A stretch of DNA of 64,000 bases from JAAZGD01 sp964383845 (GCA_964383845.1 CAYLIF010000004.1:43765-107764); one strand, 5' to 3'. Shown: positions 1 to 9,488, counted from the first letter of the stretch. Notes: a model not told the origin generated them from the letters alone. A program made the numbers and translations.

Positions 1-1176
1 CATAATTAAGCTTCCCACCTTCATGGCATCTCCAACATAATCTGTACTGTTTATTTCTTCACTATAAGGGAGAATTCTTTCTTTATACCATTGATTAGCC
101 ATAACTAATACGCTGGCATCCAGGCCATATTCAGCTAGATTTGAAGGATGGATAAAACCGATAAAATATAGTCGACTTAAGTTCTCATGCTCCACATAAA
201 TATTCTCCGCAAATATGGCGTAGCGTTCAGGATATCTCTTGTTTCCCCCTTCAGTCATTTCAAAGCCACCACCTGCGGTATCCATATACTTTTCTGGTTT
301 GTAGGGAATTAGCTCGTAGTCGACTTTGTAAACCTTTAATGAAGGGTAAATTGATTTCCAAGGAGATTGATCGGGATAAGGAGCTCTGTCATCTAAGATA
401 GTAGGAATATCATTGGCCACTCCAACATCTGTCATGTCGTTTATTTTGTAACCAATAATGGTTCTCTCTAAAGGTAAATCCATGGAAATGTAATCTTTTA
501 ACATGGTTTCTAGAAGTTCTTTTGGCTGAGTGCTCCATTCTCCTGAAAATTCTTTTAACGCATACTTCCCTCTTATGTCCTCTGGGTCGTCAGACTTTCT
601 TAAGGATACCATCATTTTCATAAGCTGTTCGTCGTCCACCGTTCCATTTTTCGACCAAAAACAATAGATGTCCGAGGATAGAGCAAACATGTATTGATAG
701 TTTTTCCCATCTACAGTTAATTTTCCATGATATCCCTTTATCCACAAAAGTCCTTCGGGAGCTTCTATTTCTTCAAGGACTATTTCCTTTGCTTTTGGAT
801 GTGTAGTCTTTAGGAATTCACGAAAATATTCTTTCCAATCAATTTTATCGAGTAGGTCTTTTTTTGTTGCCTCTCCAAATACTTCTCTCAAGGTTTCCTT
901 TGCTTCTTTGTTTAAAGAAACTTGTTTTGTACCTGCAAAGACTCCATTCTCGTTGGTGAAAACCAACTCCCCTTGGGAAAAATTCTCATCTATATTATAT
1001 TGGGTTTCCATTCCATCAATCCAAGTTTCAGGAACATTAAATATTATATCCCCATAGGCTCCCCCTGAAGGATAAATAATAGCTTCACTTTTAACTTCTC
1101 TATCTTTGCCACAGCCTACACTAAATAAAGCTAAAATAGCCGTTAATAATAGTAACGTACAAAGTTTTTTCTTCAT
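1..1176 (-). CDS. Putative lipoprotein, 3' end cut by window edge
   Basis: The reading frame starts at an ATG at 1176 and stays open to base 1, so at least 392 codons are present and the C-terminus is missing. The N-terminus is a lipoprotein signal: a Lys-rich start, a Leu-rich core and a lipobox ending LFSVGC near residue 22. The protein is therefore probably anchored on the outer face of the membrane. The mature part is acidic and aromatic-rich and shows no motif I recognise. It lies 45 bases downstream of the SGNH hydrolase gene and is probably co-transcribed with it. Function unknown; the signal peptide is clear, the rest is not. Confidence 0.8.
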   Translation of the reverse strand, partial: MKKKLCTLLLLTAILALFSVGCGKDREVKSEAIIYPSGGAYGDIIFNVPETWIDGMETQYNIDENFSQGELVFTNENGVFAGTKQVSLNKEAKETLREVFGEATKKDLLDKIDWKEYFREFLKTTHPKAKEIVLEEIEAPEGLLWIKGYHGKLTVDGKNYQYMFALSSDIYCFWSKNGTVDDEQLMKMMVSLRKSDDPEDIRGKYALKEFSGEWSTQPKELLETMLKDYISMDLPLERTIIGYKINDMTDVGVANDIPTILDDRAPYPDQSPWKSIYPSLKVYKVDYELIPYKPEKYMDTAGGGFEMTEGGNKRYPERYAIFAENIYVEHENLSRLYFIGFIHPSNLAEYGLDASVLVMANQWYKERILPYSEEINSTDYVGDAMKVGSLIM

Positions 1177-1221
1177 AGAAGAAAACCACCCTTTCTATAT
1201 CTTGGTTCAATATTTTTATTT

Positions 1222-1812
1222 TTAAAACAAAAAGCCTTTGAGTATGCAGTCTGCAATAAATGCTTGACCTTCTACTGTAGGATGAAGGCCATCGTGGAAT
1301 GCTTTTTCTGAGCCCACACTTTTTACAAAGCCTTTATACATTTCTTGTAAATCTAAAAAGATAATAGATTGATCATTTATCTCTCCTTTTATTAATTCAC
1401 CTAGCTCCTCAAGCTGCTGGTTTACCTTGTAGTAATCCACATCTGAATCAGCCATCCAAGCTTCTCGGGCCATTTCTGGAACAGTTAACAAGGGTGTCAT
1501 TAATAGTACATCAATTTGATGTTTACTTGCTAAGCTGGTCATCGCTTTTATCTTTTCAAAGGCACCCGCAACGGTGTCAAGAGAGAATATAAAGTCATTG
1601 GTTCCTGTGAGAATAGTAACTATATCTGCTTTATGGTCTATAACATCGTGTTGAAAACGGTCTAGTACCTGGGCAGTGCTTTCACCATTTACTCCTTTAT
1701 TGATAACATTATATCCCGTGGTCTCTCTAATTAAGGAAGGAAAACTTTGGCTTCTCTTAAAAGGAAATCCATTTGTAATACTATTTCCAATACATACAAT
1801 CTTCTTCTTCAT
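1222..1812 (-). CDS. SGNH/GDSL-type hydrolase
   Basis: This 196-residue protein is a cytoplasmic esterase or lipase-like hydrolase of the SGNH superfamily. Block I is GNSIT near residues 9-13 with the nucleophile serine, block III is GTND near residue 70 (oxyanion Asn), and block V is DGLHP near residue 174 with the catalytic Asp-His pair. There is no signal peptide. The ATG follows GGAGG by about six bases. It sits between DUF1846 and the edge lipoprotein on the same strand. The fold is clear; the substrate (acyl ester, acetylated sugar or lysophospholipid) cannot be inferred. Confidence 0.85.
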   Translation of the reverse strand: MKKKIVCIGNSITNGFPFKRSQSFPSLIRETTGYNVINKGVNGESTAQVLDRFQHDVIDHKADIVTILTGTNDFIFSLDTVAGAFEKIKAMTSLASKHQIDVLLMTPLLTVPEMAREAWMADSDVDYYKVNQQLEELGELIKGEINDQSIIFLDLQEMYKGFVKSVGSEKAFHDGLHPTVEGQAFIADCILKGFLF

Positions 1813-1857
1813 CTATATCCTCCTTGTCTATCCTATGCTTTAGCTGCTAGAGTTCCT

Positions 1858-3381
1858 TTAGGAGAAATATAAGTTGGTAGTAACATACTCAGGGTCGCTT
1901 GTTGAATCCACACCCAAAGACCTTAACGTCTGTTCATCTCTATCACTAAGAATTGCTGTACAGTGAGCTTTCAGACCCCTTAAGGCCAAAAGTTTTTCTG
2001 CTGCTAGCTCTGCTGTAGGATTTGTGTGGGAAGAAATAGTCAAAGCACTTAAGACTTCTTCTAGGTTAAGGCTTCCTCTATCTTGTGCTAGTATTTGGGT
2101 TTTCAAATGTTGAATTGACTCTAGTATATTTGCAGATATTAAAGGCATCTCATCCCCAATATTCGCTAACTTCTTAATGGCATTCAAAACACAGGCCGCT
2201 GCTGCAACCATTCTTCTAGAACTTCTTCCTGTTACCATGGTTCCATCTGGTAGTTCCATGGCCATAACTACAACGTTCTCATATCTCTCATCACAATTTC
2301 TTTTCATCTCTGCATAATCTCTGGCAGGTGAAACAACGGCCCGATCTTCTACGTGAAGGTTCATATCGTCCATTATCAATTTGGAACGTTTTACAGCATC
2401 GCTTTGTATTTTACCTTTTTTATAATCACAAAGAGCTATTATGTATCTTCTTATTATTTCTTGGGCTGCCGCTTCTCTGCAAATGTTGTCATCTATAATT
2501 CCAAACCCTACTCGGTTTACACCCATATCCGTAGGGGACTTATATTCAGATTCTTGATGGGTAATCTTTTCGATAATTCTCTTAACCACAGGGAAAACCT
2601 CTAAGTCTCTATTATAATTTATCACTGTTTCTCCATAGGCCTCTAAATGAAAGTTGTCTATCATATTAACATCTTTAAGGTCTACAGTGGCTGCTTCATA
2701 AGCTACATTCACTGGATGTTTCAAGGGAAGATTCCAAATAGGGAAAGTTTCAAACTTGGCATAACGAACCTTCAAACCTCTCAGGTTATCGTGATAAAGT
2801 TGAGATAAACATGTTGCTAGTTTTCCAGATCCACCTCCAGGGCCTGTTACAACAACTAAAGGTTTTGTAACTTCCACGTAAGGGTTTGCTCCATATCCTT
2901 CTGGAGATACTATAGTTTCAACATCAGTTGGATATCCTTTGGTGAATGAATGCTTATATGTTCTAATACCTCGGCGGTTTAATTTGCTGATAAACATATT
3001 CACTGCAGGGGCATCTTCATAACGGGTTACAACTACTCCGTTGATTTCTAATTCAAATTGACGAAATGTATCAATAAGTCTTAAAACCTCTAGATCATAA
3101 GTGATCCCAAAGTCTTGACGTGTCTTGTTTGTGGTAATATCTCCTGCGTAAATGCAGAGGATTATTTCTGCCCGATCTTTTAATCGATGCAAGAGTTTGA
3201 TCTTTGCGTTTTCATCAAATCCTGGTAACACACGCATTGCATGTTTATCGTGTACCAGTTTTCCGCCGAATTCTAAGTAAAGCCTTTGGCTATTTCCTTG
3301 GTCAATCCGCTCCAAAATATATTTTTCTTGCTCCGCCATATAATATTCTGAATCGAATCCAATTTTACCAAGTTTAGTCAT
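1858..3381 (-). CDS. DUF1846 family protein
   Basis: A 507-residue member of the DUF1846 family, conserved in Firmicutes and without an established reaction. Family features seen: the N-terminal region opening KLGKIGFDSEYYM, and a glycine-rich GPGGGSGKL loop near residues 182-190 resembling a nucleotide-binding P-loop but with Leu where Walker A has Ser/Thr. No signal peptide or membrane segment, so cytoplasmic. I chose the ATG at 3381 over an in-frame GTG at 3387 because GAGG lies at a proper distance only from the ATG. The gene stands alone between a terminator upstream and the SGNH gene downstream. Family assignment is firm; function is not. Confidence 0.85.
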   Translation of the reverse strand: MTKLGKIGFDSEYYMAEQEKYILERIDQGNSQRLYLEFGGKLVHDKHAMRVLPGFDENAKIKLLHRLKDRAEIILCIYAGDITTNKTRQDFGITYDLEVLRLIDTFRQFELEINGVVVTRYEDAPAVNMFISKLNRRGIRTYKHSFTKGYPTDVETIVSPEGYGANPYVEVTKPLVVVTGPGGGSGKLATCLSQLYHDNLRGLKVRYAKFETFPIWNLPLKHPVNVAYEAATVDLKDVNMIDNFHLEAYGETVINYNRDLEVFPVVKRIIEKITHQESEYKSPTDMGVNRVGFGIIDDNICREAAAQEIIRRYIIALCDYKKGKIQSDAVKRSKLIMDDMNLHVEDRAVVSPARDYAEMKRNCDERYENVVVMAMELPDGTMVTGRSSRRMVAAAACVLNAIKKLANIGDEMPLISANILESIQHLKTQILAQDRGSLNLEEVLSALTISSHTNPTAELAAEKLLALRGLKAHCTAILSDRDEQTLRSLGVDSTSDPEYVTTNLYFS

Positions 3382-3454
3382 TTTCACACCTCTTCCGCTG
3401 TTAATTATCGTCTATTTTTAATGGGTATTTCCTACAATTGTGTTGGTATCTCAA

Positions 3455-3476
3455 GAAAAAAAGCGGCATTTGCCGC
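3455..3476 (-). terminator. Rho-independent terminator after ctp
   Basis: A 6-bp GC-rich stem (GCGGCA/TGCCGC, 3463-3476) is followed on the minus strand by a run of at least seven T. It lies just after the stop of the S41 peptidase gene and ends the phosphohexomutase-ddl-DUF1934-ctp unit. Confidence 0.85.
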
Positions 3477-3485
3477 CTAATATTT

Positions 3486-4922
3486 TTAGTGAGCCAAAAT
3501 CTCTTTGGCTTTTTTTAATTGTTTATCTTCATTCACTATACCATGGGAATAATCATAAGCCCATGTGTCAATTTTAGACATAGTGGTATAATCTAAGGTT
3601 CCATAAGGCCAAAGACCTGCATCTCTTTGAAATTCTTTTACAGCAAGCACAGTTTCCGGCCCCATTATCCCAGAAGGAGTAACTGCATAGCCCATTAGAG
3701 ACATGCGTTGTTGAGCTCCATAAACATTAAGCCCAATAGTCCCAAAAGATGGCTTAACCTTTTCGTTCATTGGAACAAATTTACCATAAGCAGTCTTAGC
3801 CGCGGCTAAATCTGCTGCCACATGATTACTTACAATAAAATCTGGGGTAATTCCTTTTTTATCTATTTGCTTTTTGTTTGGCGTTAAAAAGTAAAATACA
3901 GATAATTTAAAGCTACCTTCTTTACCCATAGCCCCAACCATTTGTGCAACCCCTTTGCCATAAGTATTTGTCCCAACAATTTTAGCAGTTTTGCTATCTT
4001 GCAAGGCTCCTACAAGAAGTTCCGTGGCGCTAGCACTTCCACCATCTACTAGTACCACCGTTGGTAGAACATATTGGCCAGATTTAGTTGAAGAGTAAGT
4101 TTCTAATAATTTCCCCTGCCTAAAAAAATGTGTGATATCTCCTTCATCAATATAATAGTCTGCAATATTAATGGCTGTGTTTATAAGGCCTCCTCCATTA
4201 CCCCTTAGGTCTAGTATCAAGGATTCTGCGCCTTGATTAACAAGTGCAATTCTGGCCTTATTAAATTCTTGATCAGCATCGCTATCAAATGATGATATTT
4301 TAACATATCCTATTTTATTATCTATTAGTTCGTAGCTCACAGCTTTTGATAGAATTTTATCTCTAATAACCGTTAGGTCATAACGGATTCCGTTCCTTAA
4401 TATTGAAATAACAACTTGGCTTTTCGCTGGACCTCTGAGCAGCAAAGCGATTTCTTCTAAAGTTTTCTGAGTAATATCTTGTCCATTAATATGAGTAAGA
4501 ACATCTCCTATTTTGATTCCGGCTTTTGCACCAGGCCCCCCTGAATGTAAATCAGTTACGACACATTGATCTGCACTTTTGCTTATTGTAACTCCTACAC
4601 CTTCGTAATTGTTGTTCACCATTTGTTGAAAATCCTGTCCGCCTTCAGGTTTTTGAAAATATACGCTGAAAGGATCTCCAAGACTTTGGGTTACACCAGA
4701 AAATGCTCCTTTAAGTACATCGTCAAAGGTAACGTTGTCTTTATAGTTTTCGTCAATATAAAGGATGTAATCCTCTAAGGCTTTTAAACCCTCCTGTAAT
4801 CTTTGCTTCTCTGTAGTTGTAGTTCCATAAACAGAAGGAACAAAAAATACGAAAGCTACAGAAGTCAGAACCATAGCCACGATTATAATAATCGCAATGG
4901 CTTTTACAGTTGTTTGTTTCAT
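3486..4922 (-). CDS. S41 C-terminal processing peptidase with peptidoglycan-binding domain
   Basis: A secreted or membrane-anchored CtpA/Prc-type serine protease of 478 residues. Residues 7-30 form an uncleaved signal anchor. A PDZ domain covers roughly 105-185 and the S41 domain about 200-365. The serine-lysine dyad is seen as S298 in GGSASAT and K323 in TYGKG, 25 residues apart as is usual. Residues about 395-452 resemble a PG_binding_1 domain (YGAQQRMSLMGY, GIMGPETVLAVKEFQ), placing the enzyme at the cell wall. It is last in an operon with ddl and DUF1934 and is followed by a strong terminator. Such enzymes trim or degrade envelope proteins; the target is unknown. Confidence 0.93.
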   Translation of the reverse strand: MKQTTVKAIAIIIIVAMVLTSVAFVFFVPSVYGTTTTEKQRLQEGLKALEDYILYIDENYKDNVTFDDVLKGAFSGVTQSLGDPFSVYFQKPEGGQDFQQMVNNNYEGVGVTISKSADQCVVTDLHSGGPGAKAGIKIGDVLTHINGQDITQKTLEEIALLLRGPAKSQVVISILRNGIRYDLTVIRDKILSKAVSYELIDNKIGYVKISSFDSDADQEFNKARIALVNQGAESLILDLRGNGGGLINTAINIADYYIDEGDITHFFRQGKLLETYSSTKSGQYVLPTVVLVDGGSASATELLVGALQDSKTAKIVGTNTYGKGVAQMVGAMGKEGSFKLSVFYFLTPNKKQIDKKGITPDFIVSNHVAADLAAAKTAYGKFVPMNEKVKPSFGTIGLNVYGAQQRMSLMGYAVTPSGIMGPETVLAVKEFQRDAGLWPYGTLDYTTMSKIDTWAYDYSHGIVNEDKQLKKAKEILAH

Positions 4923-4942
4923 TCTTGGCTGCCTTTCTTTTT

Positions 4943-5371
4943 CTACATAACTTCTATTTTTAACTTGTTATGACTTTCAGATAAACCTCTGAGACTTATA
5001 TGATAATCGATATCCAAAGACCCACTTCCTTCGTCTCTCATATTATTCTCTACTAGGTTCGTAAGAACTTCCATTTCAAAAACTCCAAAGGGCGTTTCGT
5101 AAAGTCCCGTTGTCCTTTTCCCTTTTTCAAATTCTATTTCAGTGTCATCCTCAGGATCTCCACTTCTCTTCATGATGACTTTATCTCCAGTAAGCTTAAG
5201 ATGTGTCTTACATCCGATCATCCCTGAGAACTCGCTTTCATCGTATTCGAAATGAAGGGATTTCCCTTTTTTATAGAATTTCCCCTCTGTCACTAGTTCA
5301 ATCTTCTCTTCTTCTTCTCCTACGTAGATTTGCTTACCTACGATTTTTAACATTATATCTTTCATATCCAT
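4943..5371 (-). CDS. DUF1934 (YwiB-like) beta-barrel protein
   Basis: A 142-residue protein of the DUF1934 family (B. subtilis YwiB), predicted to form a small calycin-like beta barrel; no biochemical role is established. Seen here: alternating hydrophobic/charged beta strands, the segment TGLYETPFG near residue 90 and an acidic middle. No signal peptide. Its start overlaps the end of ddl by 38 bases, indicating translational coupling. Both the first ATG and a second in-frame ATG two codons later lack an ideal ribosome site, so the start may be 5365. Its link to the D-Ala-D-Ala ligase and ctp suggests a cell-wall role, by context only. Confidence 0.8.
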   Translation of the reverse strand: MDMKDIMLKIVGKQIYVGEEEEKIELVTEGKFYKKGKSLHFEYDESEFSGMIGCKTHLKLTGDKVIMKRSGDPEDDTEIEFEKGKRTTGLYETPFGVFEMEVLTNLVENNMRDEGSGSLDIDYHISLRGLSESHNKLKIEVM

Positions 5372-6383
5372 ACCCCACTATACGTTTTATCAATTCCGGA
5401 AATTTAAGGCCAGAAGCTTCCCACAAGAGTGGCATCATACTGTACTTAGTAAATCCTGGAATCGTGTTAATTTCATTTATATATATTGTACCCAATTTTT
5501 TGTCTTTAAAGAAGTCAATTCTTGCAAATCCCTGTCCATCAACCACTTGAAAGGCTTTTAAAGCTATTTCCCTGATTTCTTCCTCATCCTCTTTAGAGAT
5601 TTTGGCAGGAATCATTAGCTTTGAAGCGCCTTCGGCTTGATACTTTGCCTTGTAGTCGTAAAACTCTTCAGCAGGTAGAATCTCCCCAATTACCGAGACT
5701 TCCATATCCTCTATTGTATTGCCTATTACCGATACTTCTAATTCCCTGCAATCTACAGCCTCTTCAACAAGAATTCTTCGATCATAATTAAGTGCATTAA
5801 TTAATGCTGATCTTAGATTTTCAGGATCCTTAACCTTGGTCACTCCTACGCTAGATCCCATATTTGCAGGTTTTACAAATACCGGAAATTTTAATTTCTC
5901 TCCAACTTTATCCTCAGCAGCTTGAGGATCACTGGTTACATCTTCCTCTCGAAAAAAGATATACTTACATTGAGTTAGTCCAGCACACTTAAAAACATCC
6001 TTAGCAATAGCTTTGTCCATGGCTACTGATGATGCCAATACACCACAACCTCCATATGGAATATCTAACATTTCCAATAGCCCTTGGATGGTTCCATCCT
6101 CGCCGTAAGGCCCATGGAGTATAGGCAGAATAAAGTCCACCTTTTCTCTGATATGCCCTATTTCAAGAGGCTCAGACAATGCTTCCCATTTATCTTTTAC
6201 AAGGTCTTCTAAGGAACCATTAAATAGTCTCCATTGGCCGTCTCTTGTTATGCCTACAGGAATAATCTCATAATCTTGAATTTCTCTTGCAGCCTTTATG
6301 ACTGCAGCCGCTGACATTAACGAGATTTCATATTCTTTTGACCGACTTCCGAAAACAACTCCTATACGCTTTTTAGTCATCAT
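5334..6383 (-). CDS. ddl: D-alanine--D-alanine ligase
   Basis: ATP-dependent joining of two D-alanines for the peptidoglycan stem, a cytoplasmic ATP-grasp enzyme of normal length (349 residues). Seen: the N-terminal VVFGSRSKEYEISLMSA substrate region, LHGPYGEDG, the ATP-grasp core KPANMGSSVGV, and the metal-binding EINTIPGFT near the C-terminus. The omega-loop reads FYDYKAKY; a Tyr there is typical of D-Ala-D-Ala rather than vancomycin-type D-lactate ligases, so a normal ligase is inferred. The start overlaps the stop of the phosphohexomutase gene (ATGATGA region), so the two are coupled. Confidence 0.96.
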   Translation of the reverse strand: MMTKKRIGVVFGSRSKEYEISLMSAAAVIKAAREIQDYEIIPVGITRDGQWRLFNGSLEDLVKDKWEALSEPLEIGHIREKVDFILPILHGPYGEDGTIQGLLEMLDIPYGGCGVLASSVAMDKAIAKDVFKCAGLTQCKYIFFREEDVTSDPQAAEDKVGEKLKFPVFVKPANMGSSVGVTKVKDPENLRSALINALNYDRRILVEEAVDCRELEVSVIGNTIEDMEVSVIGEILPAEEFYDYKAKYQAEGASKLMIPAKISKEDEEEIREIALKAFQVVDGQGFARIDFFKDKKLGTIYINEINTIPGFTKYSMMPLLWEASGLKFPELIKRIVGYGYERYNVKNRR

Positions 6384-8071
6384 GCTTCCTTATTCTCAAT
6401 CCATGCTTTGAGTTCATCGGACATTTCTTTTAGAAAGGTTTCAACTTCTGCAGAACTTTTTCCAGTGCCAAAAATATATATTTTTAATTTTGGTTCTGTA
6501 CCTGAAGGACGAACAGCAAAGCCTCTGTCATCTTTCATTAGAAATTCCACCAAGTTGGAGGGTGGCAAAAAGTTTCCTTCGCCGTAATCTATAAAGCCAG
6601 TAATTTCATGCCTACCAACTTGCTTTAAAGGTTTATTTCGAAGCTCATCCATAATTAGGGTCATTTTGTCCATTCCCTTTGCTCCCGGGAACTGAAAATC
6701 CAACAAATGGTTGCGATAATATCCGTATTCTTTATGCAATTCTTCTAAACGATCCATTAAGGTTTTCCCTTGGTCCTTGTAATAGGCAGCCATCTCACAT
6801 ACCAACATGGCCGCATTAACCCCATCTTTATCTCTCACATAGGTACCTGACAGGTATCCATAACTTTCTTCGAATCCAAAGATATAATCATCTTCCCTGC
6901 CTTTATCTTCCTCTTCTCCAATAATTGTTCCAATGTATTTAAAGCCAGTTAATGTTGTAATAACTCTAACTCCATATTTTTTACAAATCTCATCGCCCAT
7001 TTTTGTTGTAACTACCGTTCTAACAATATAGGGGTTTGTGGGCATAGTTCCTTTGCTGTCTCTGATATGACAAAGGTACTCCGTTAAAAGCACTCCTATT
7101 TGATTGCCAGTTAGCAAATGATACTCGTCTTGATGAAGAACCGCAACTCCAAGCCTATCGCTGTCTGGATCTGTAGCCAAAAGTATGTCCGTTCCTTTTT
7201 CCTCTGCTAATGCTAGCCCTAATGTTAGTGCTTCTTTTTTCTCTGGATTAGGATATGGACATGTTGGAAAATCTCCGTCTGGATTTTCTTGCTCTGGAAC
7301 TACGTAAATATCATTTACCCCAATACGCTTTAGTATTTCTAGAACTGGAAGCAAACCAGCTCCATTTAATGGTGTGTAGGTCACAGATAGGTCTCCACAG
7401 TCTATCCCTGTTGATTCTCCAAACACTGCATCGTAATAGGCGGATTTGGTGGCTTCGCCCATCATAGTCAGTTTACCACTTTCGCATTTCAAAGAGTCTA
7501 CAAACCATTCTTGTTTTTCAACCAAGTCTAATATTTCATTGGCTTCTTCTTCACTGACCTGACAGCCTCGGCTATCATATACTTTATAGCCATTATATTC
7601 AGAAGGGTTATGGCTTGCTGTAACCATTATTCCCATTGCACAGCTATGAAATCTAACTGCAAAGCTCAATGCTGGAGCAGGAGTCAAAGTGTCATATAAG
7701 AAGGCCTCTAAGCCAGCTGCGCAAACAATTCCTGCTATTGCACTTGCAAACTCCGCTGATTTGTTACGGCTATCATACCCTATGGCGACAGATTTTCCCA
7801 GTTTATTTTTTTGTATATAGTCAATTAAACCTCTTGTGGTTTTTTCTACAGTATATCGATTCATTCTATTGGTACCTGCTCCAAGCTTGCCCCGAAGGCC
7901 TCCGGTACCAAATGATAATTCTCTGTAAAACCTATCAGACATTTCTTCCTGGGCTAACTTGTCTCCCCGGGCTGCTGCCTCCACAAGTTTCCTTAGTTCA
8001 TCTTTTATATCCAAATCCAGATCTTCTCGAGAGATCCAACTTTTCACTTTTTCTTCTATAGTTTTATTCAC
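6380..8071 (-). CDS. Phospho-sugar mutase (phosphoglucomutase/phosphomannomutase type)
   Basis: A 563-residue alpha-D-phosphohexomutase interconverting sugar 1- and 6-phosphates, as in PgcA-type phosphoglucomutases of Firmicutes. The phosphoserine loop TASHNP has S153; the Mg site DPDSD is at 301-305; the sugar-binding GFEES loop and the phosphate-binding RPSGTEPK loop near the C-terminus are present. All four domains are there. The start is GTG at 8071 with GGGAG seven bases upstream. First gene of the ddl-DUF1934-ctp operon. It should feed UDP-glucose or wall and glycolipid synthesis; exact substrate preference cannot be read from sequence. Confidence 0.94.
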   Translation of the reverse strand: MNKTIEEKVKSWISREDLDLDIKDELRKLVEAAARGDKLAQEEMSDRFYRELSFGTGGLRGKLGAGTNRMNRYTVEKTTRGLIDYIQKNKLGKSVAIGYDSRNKSAEFASAIAGIVCAAGLEAFLYDTLTPAPALSFAVRFHSCAMGIMVTASHNPSEYNGYKVYDSRGCQVSEEEANEILDLVEKQEWFVDSLKCESGKLTMMGEATKSAYYDAVFGESTGIDCGDLSVTYTPLNGAGLLPVLEILKRIGVNDIYVVPEQENPDGDFPTCPYPNPEKKEALTLGLALAEEKGTDILLATDPDSDRLGVAVLHQDEYHLLTGNQIGVLLTEYLCHIRDSKGTMPTNPYIVRTVVTTKMGDEICKKYGVRVITTLTGFKYIGTIIGEEEDKGREDDYIFGFEESYGYLSGTYVRDKDGVNAAMLVCEMAAYYKDQGKTLMDRLEELHKEYGYYRNHLLDFQFPGAKGMDKMTLIMDELRNKPLKQVGRHEITGFIDYGEGNFLPPSNLVEFLMKDDRGFAVRPSGTEPKLKIYIFGTGKSSAEVETFLKEMSDELKAWIENKEA

Positions 8072-8109
8072 GGTTTTTCTCCCATTTTTATCGTCTGACT
8101 AATCAAAGA

Positions 8110-8138
8110 ATTATACCATGTTTACCATGTTTCATAAA
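8110..8138 (-). promoter_or_regulatory. Probable extended -10 promoter of the phosphohexomutase operon
   Basis: On the minus strand TATAAT (8110-8115) is preceded by TGG, an extended -10 element, 38 bases ahead of the GTG start. The -35 region is weak. Opposite, a TATAAT at 8204-8209 lies about 50 bases before the htrA start and may be its -10, but no good -35 goes with it. Confidence 0.5.
8114..8131. repeat. Tandem 9-bp direct repeat
   Basis: TACCATGTT occurs twice in perfect tandem, with a related TACCATAAAGTT copy starting at 8152, all inside the divergent promoter region between the phosphohexomutase gene and htrA. It could be a regulator site or chance in AT-rich DNA. Confidence 0.5.
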
Positions 8139-8258
8139 GTAATTTTTGCTATACCATAAAGTTATGCTTACATAATTTACATATAATCTTCATATTTCAG
8201 GAGTATAATATGTGTGCAAATTGGGTATACTAAGTATTATATGATAGGGAGGTTATCA

Positions 8259-9488
8259 ATGGAACAATATAAGGAGAATGCTCAAGTACAAGATTATGGT
8301 CCAGGCATCAGAAGAGATCCCATGGACAACTCAAATAAAAACGAAGAAAAAAAGACGGGCTTTGCAGGGAAAAGTTTAGCTATATTAATCATAATAGCTG
8401 TTTTATTTTCTGGCTTAGCGGGATTTACAGGGGGGCTTTTTGCCACAAGTCTTGCAAACGAGGGTTTGTTTACTGGTATAGTTAGAGCGATACTACCTGA
8501 CAGGGCAACATCTGAGTTTTCAGAAGGTGGATTAAATCTTGCCAAAGCAACGGGTAGTGAGCTTACCATTCAAGAAATTATCAATCGTACAGCCAATGCT
8601 GTTGTTGAAATCAGAACAGAATCTGTAGTAACTGATGGATGGATTGGTCAGTACGTAACTCAAGGTGCCGGTTCTGGGGTGATTTTTGAGCCAAATGGAT
8701 ATATTATGACCAACAACCATGTTATTCAAAACGCTCGCAAAATTACAGTGACATTAAAAAACGGAACAGCTTATGAAGCAACCCTAGTTGGCACAGATGC
8801 TGAGACGGATGTTGCCGTTATAAAGATTAAGGCTTCTGGCTTAACTGCAGCAAATATTGGGGATAGTGATCAGTTGGTTTTTGGCGATTTGGCAGTTGCT
8901 ATTGGTAATCCCTTGGGAGAGTTAGGCGGAACTGCAACTGTGGGTATAATAAGCGCTTTAGATAGAGAAGTTACAATAGACAACAAAACCATGTCCTTAC
9001 TTCAAACAGACGCTTCTATCAATCCTGGTAATTCTGGAGGAGGTCTCTTCAATCAATATGGCGAATTAGTAGGATTAGTGGTTGCTAAATCCGCAGGTTC
9101 AAATGTAGAGGGAATAGGCTTTGCAATTCCAATCAACAACGCTTTTAATATTGCAAATGAGTTAATAGAACATGGTTACATACAAGGGCGAGTGCAGATG
9201 GGCTTGCTATTAAGAGACATCTCCACATCCCAGGAAGCCGTGAGAAACGGTGTTAGCGCTTTAGGGGTTTATGTGGTAAAAGCTGAGAGCCCAGAGGCAA
9301 TAAAAGCTGGTTTTCTAAACGGTGATAGAATTGTATCTATTGAGAAGGATATAATAAGTTCATATCCTGAGGTTCTTAAAGCTTTGAAAAAATACTCTGT
9401 TGGGGATATCATAGAGGTAACTGTAGCCAGAGACAATCAGTCCGTAGTTTTAACTCTAGAACTTGGAGAGAAAAGGCCAATGGCCTAA
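8259..9488 (+). CDS. HtrA/DegP-like membrane-anchored serine protease
   Basis: A 409-residue S1C protease handling misfolded envelope proteins outside the membrane. A short cytoplasmic N-terminus precedes one membrane anchor (about residues 38-64). The catalytic triad is H154 (TNNHVI), D184 (AETDVAVIKI) and S259 (NPGNSGGGLF), followed by one PDZ domain (about 310-400). The ATG at 8259 is chosen because AGGGAGG lies six bases upstream; an in-frame ATG at 8214 has no such site. It is a lone plus-strand gene between two minus-strand operons, and its end converges with the GntR gene. Stress-inducible regulation is usual for the family but not shown here. Confidence 0.94.
   Translation: MEQYKENAQVQDYGPGIRRDPMDNSNKNEEKKTGFAGKSLAILIIIAVLFSGLAGFTGGLFATSLANEGLFTGIVRAILPDRATSEFSEGGLNLAKATGSELTIQEIINRTANAVVEIRTESVVTDGWIGQYVTQGAGSGVIFEPNGYIMTNNHVIQNARKITVTLKNGTAYEATLVGTDAETDVAVIKIKASGLTAANIGDSDQLVFGDLAVAIGNPLGELGGTATVGIISALDREVTIDNKTMSLLQTDASINPGNSGGGLFNQYGELVGLVVAKSAGSNVEGIGFAIPINNAFNIANELIEHGYIQGRVQMGLLLRDISTSQEAVRNGVSALGVYVVKAESPEAIKAGFLNGDRIVSIEKDIISSYPEVLKALKKYSVGDIIEVTVARDNQSVVLTLELGEKRPMA

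Noticed and set aside
5334..6383. Vancomycin-resistance D-lactate ligase
   Set aside because: The omega-loop has the Tyr motif of ordinary D-Ala-D-Ala ligases, and no vanH or vanX gene is beside it.
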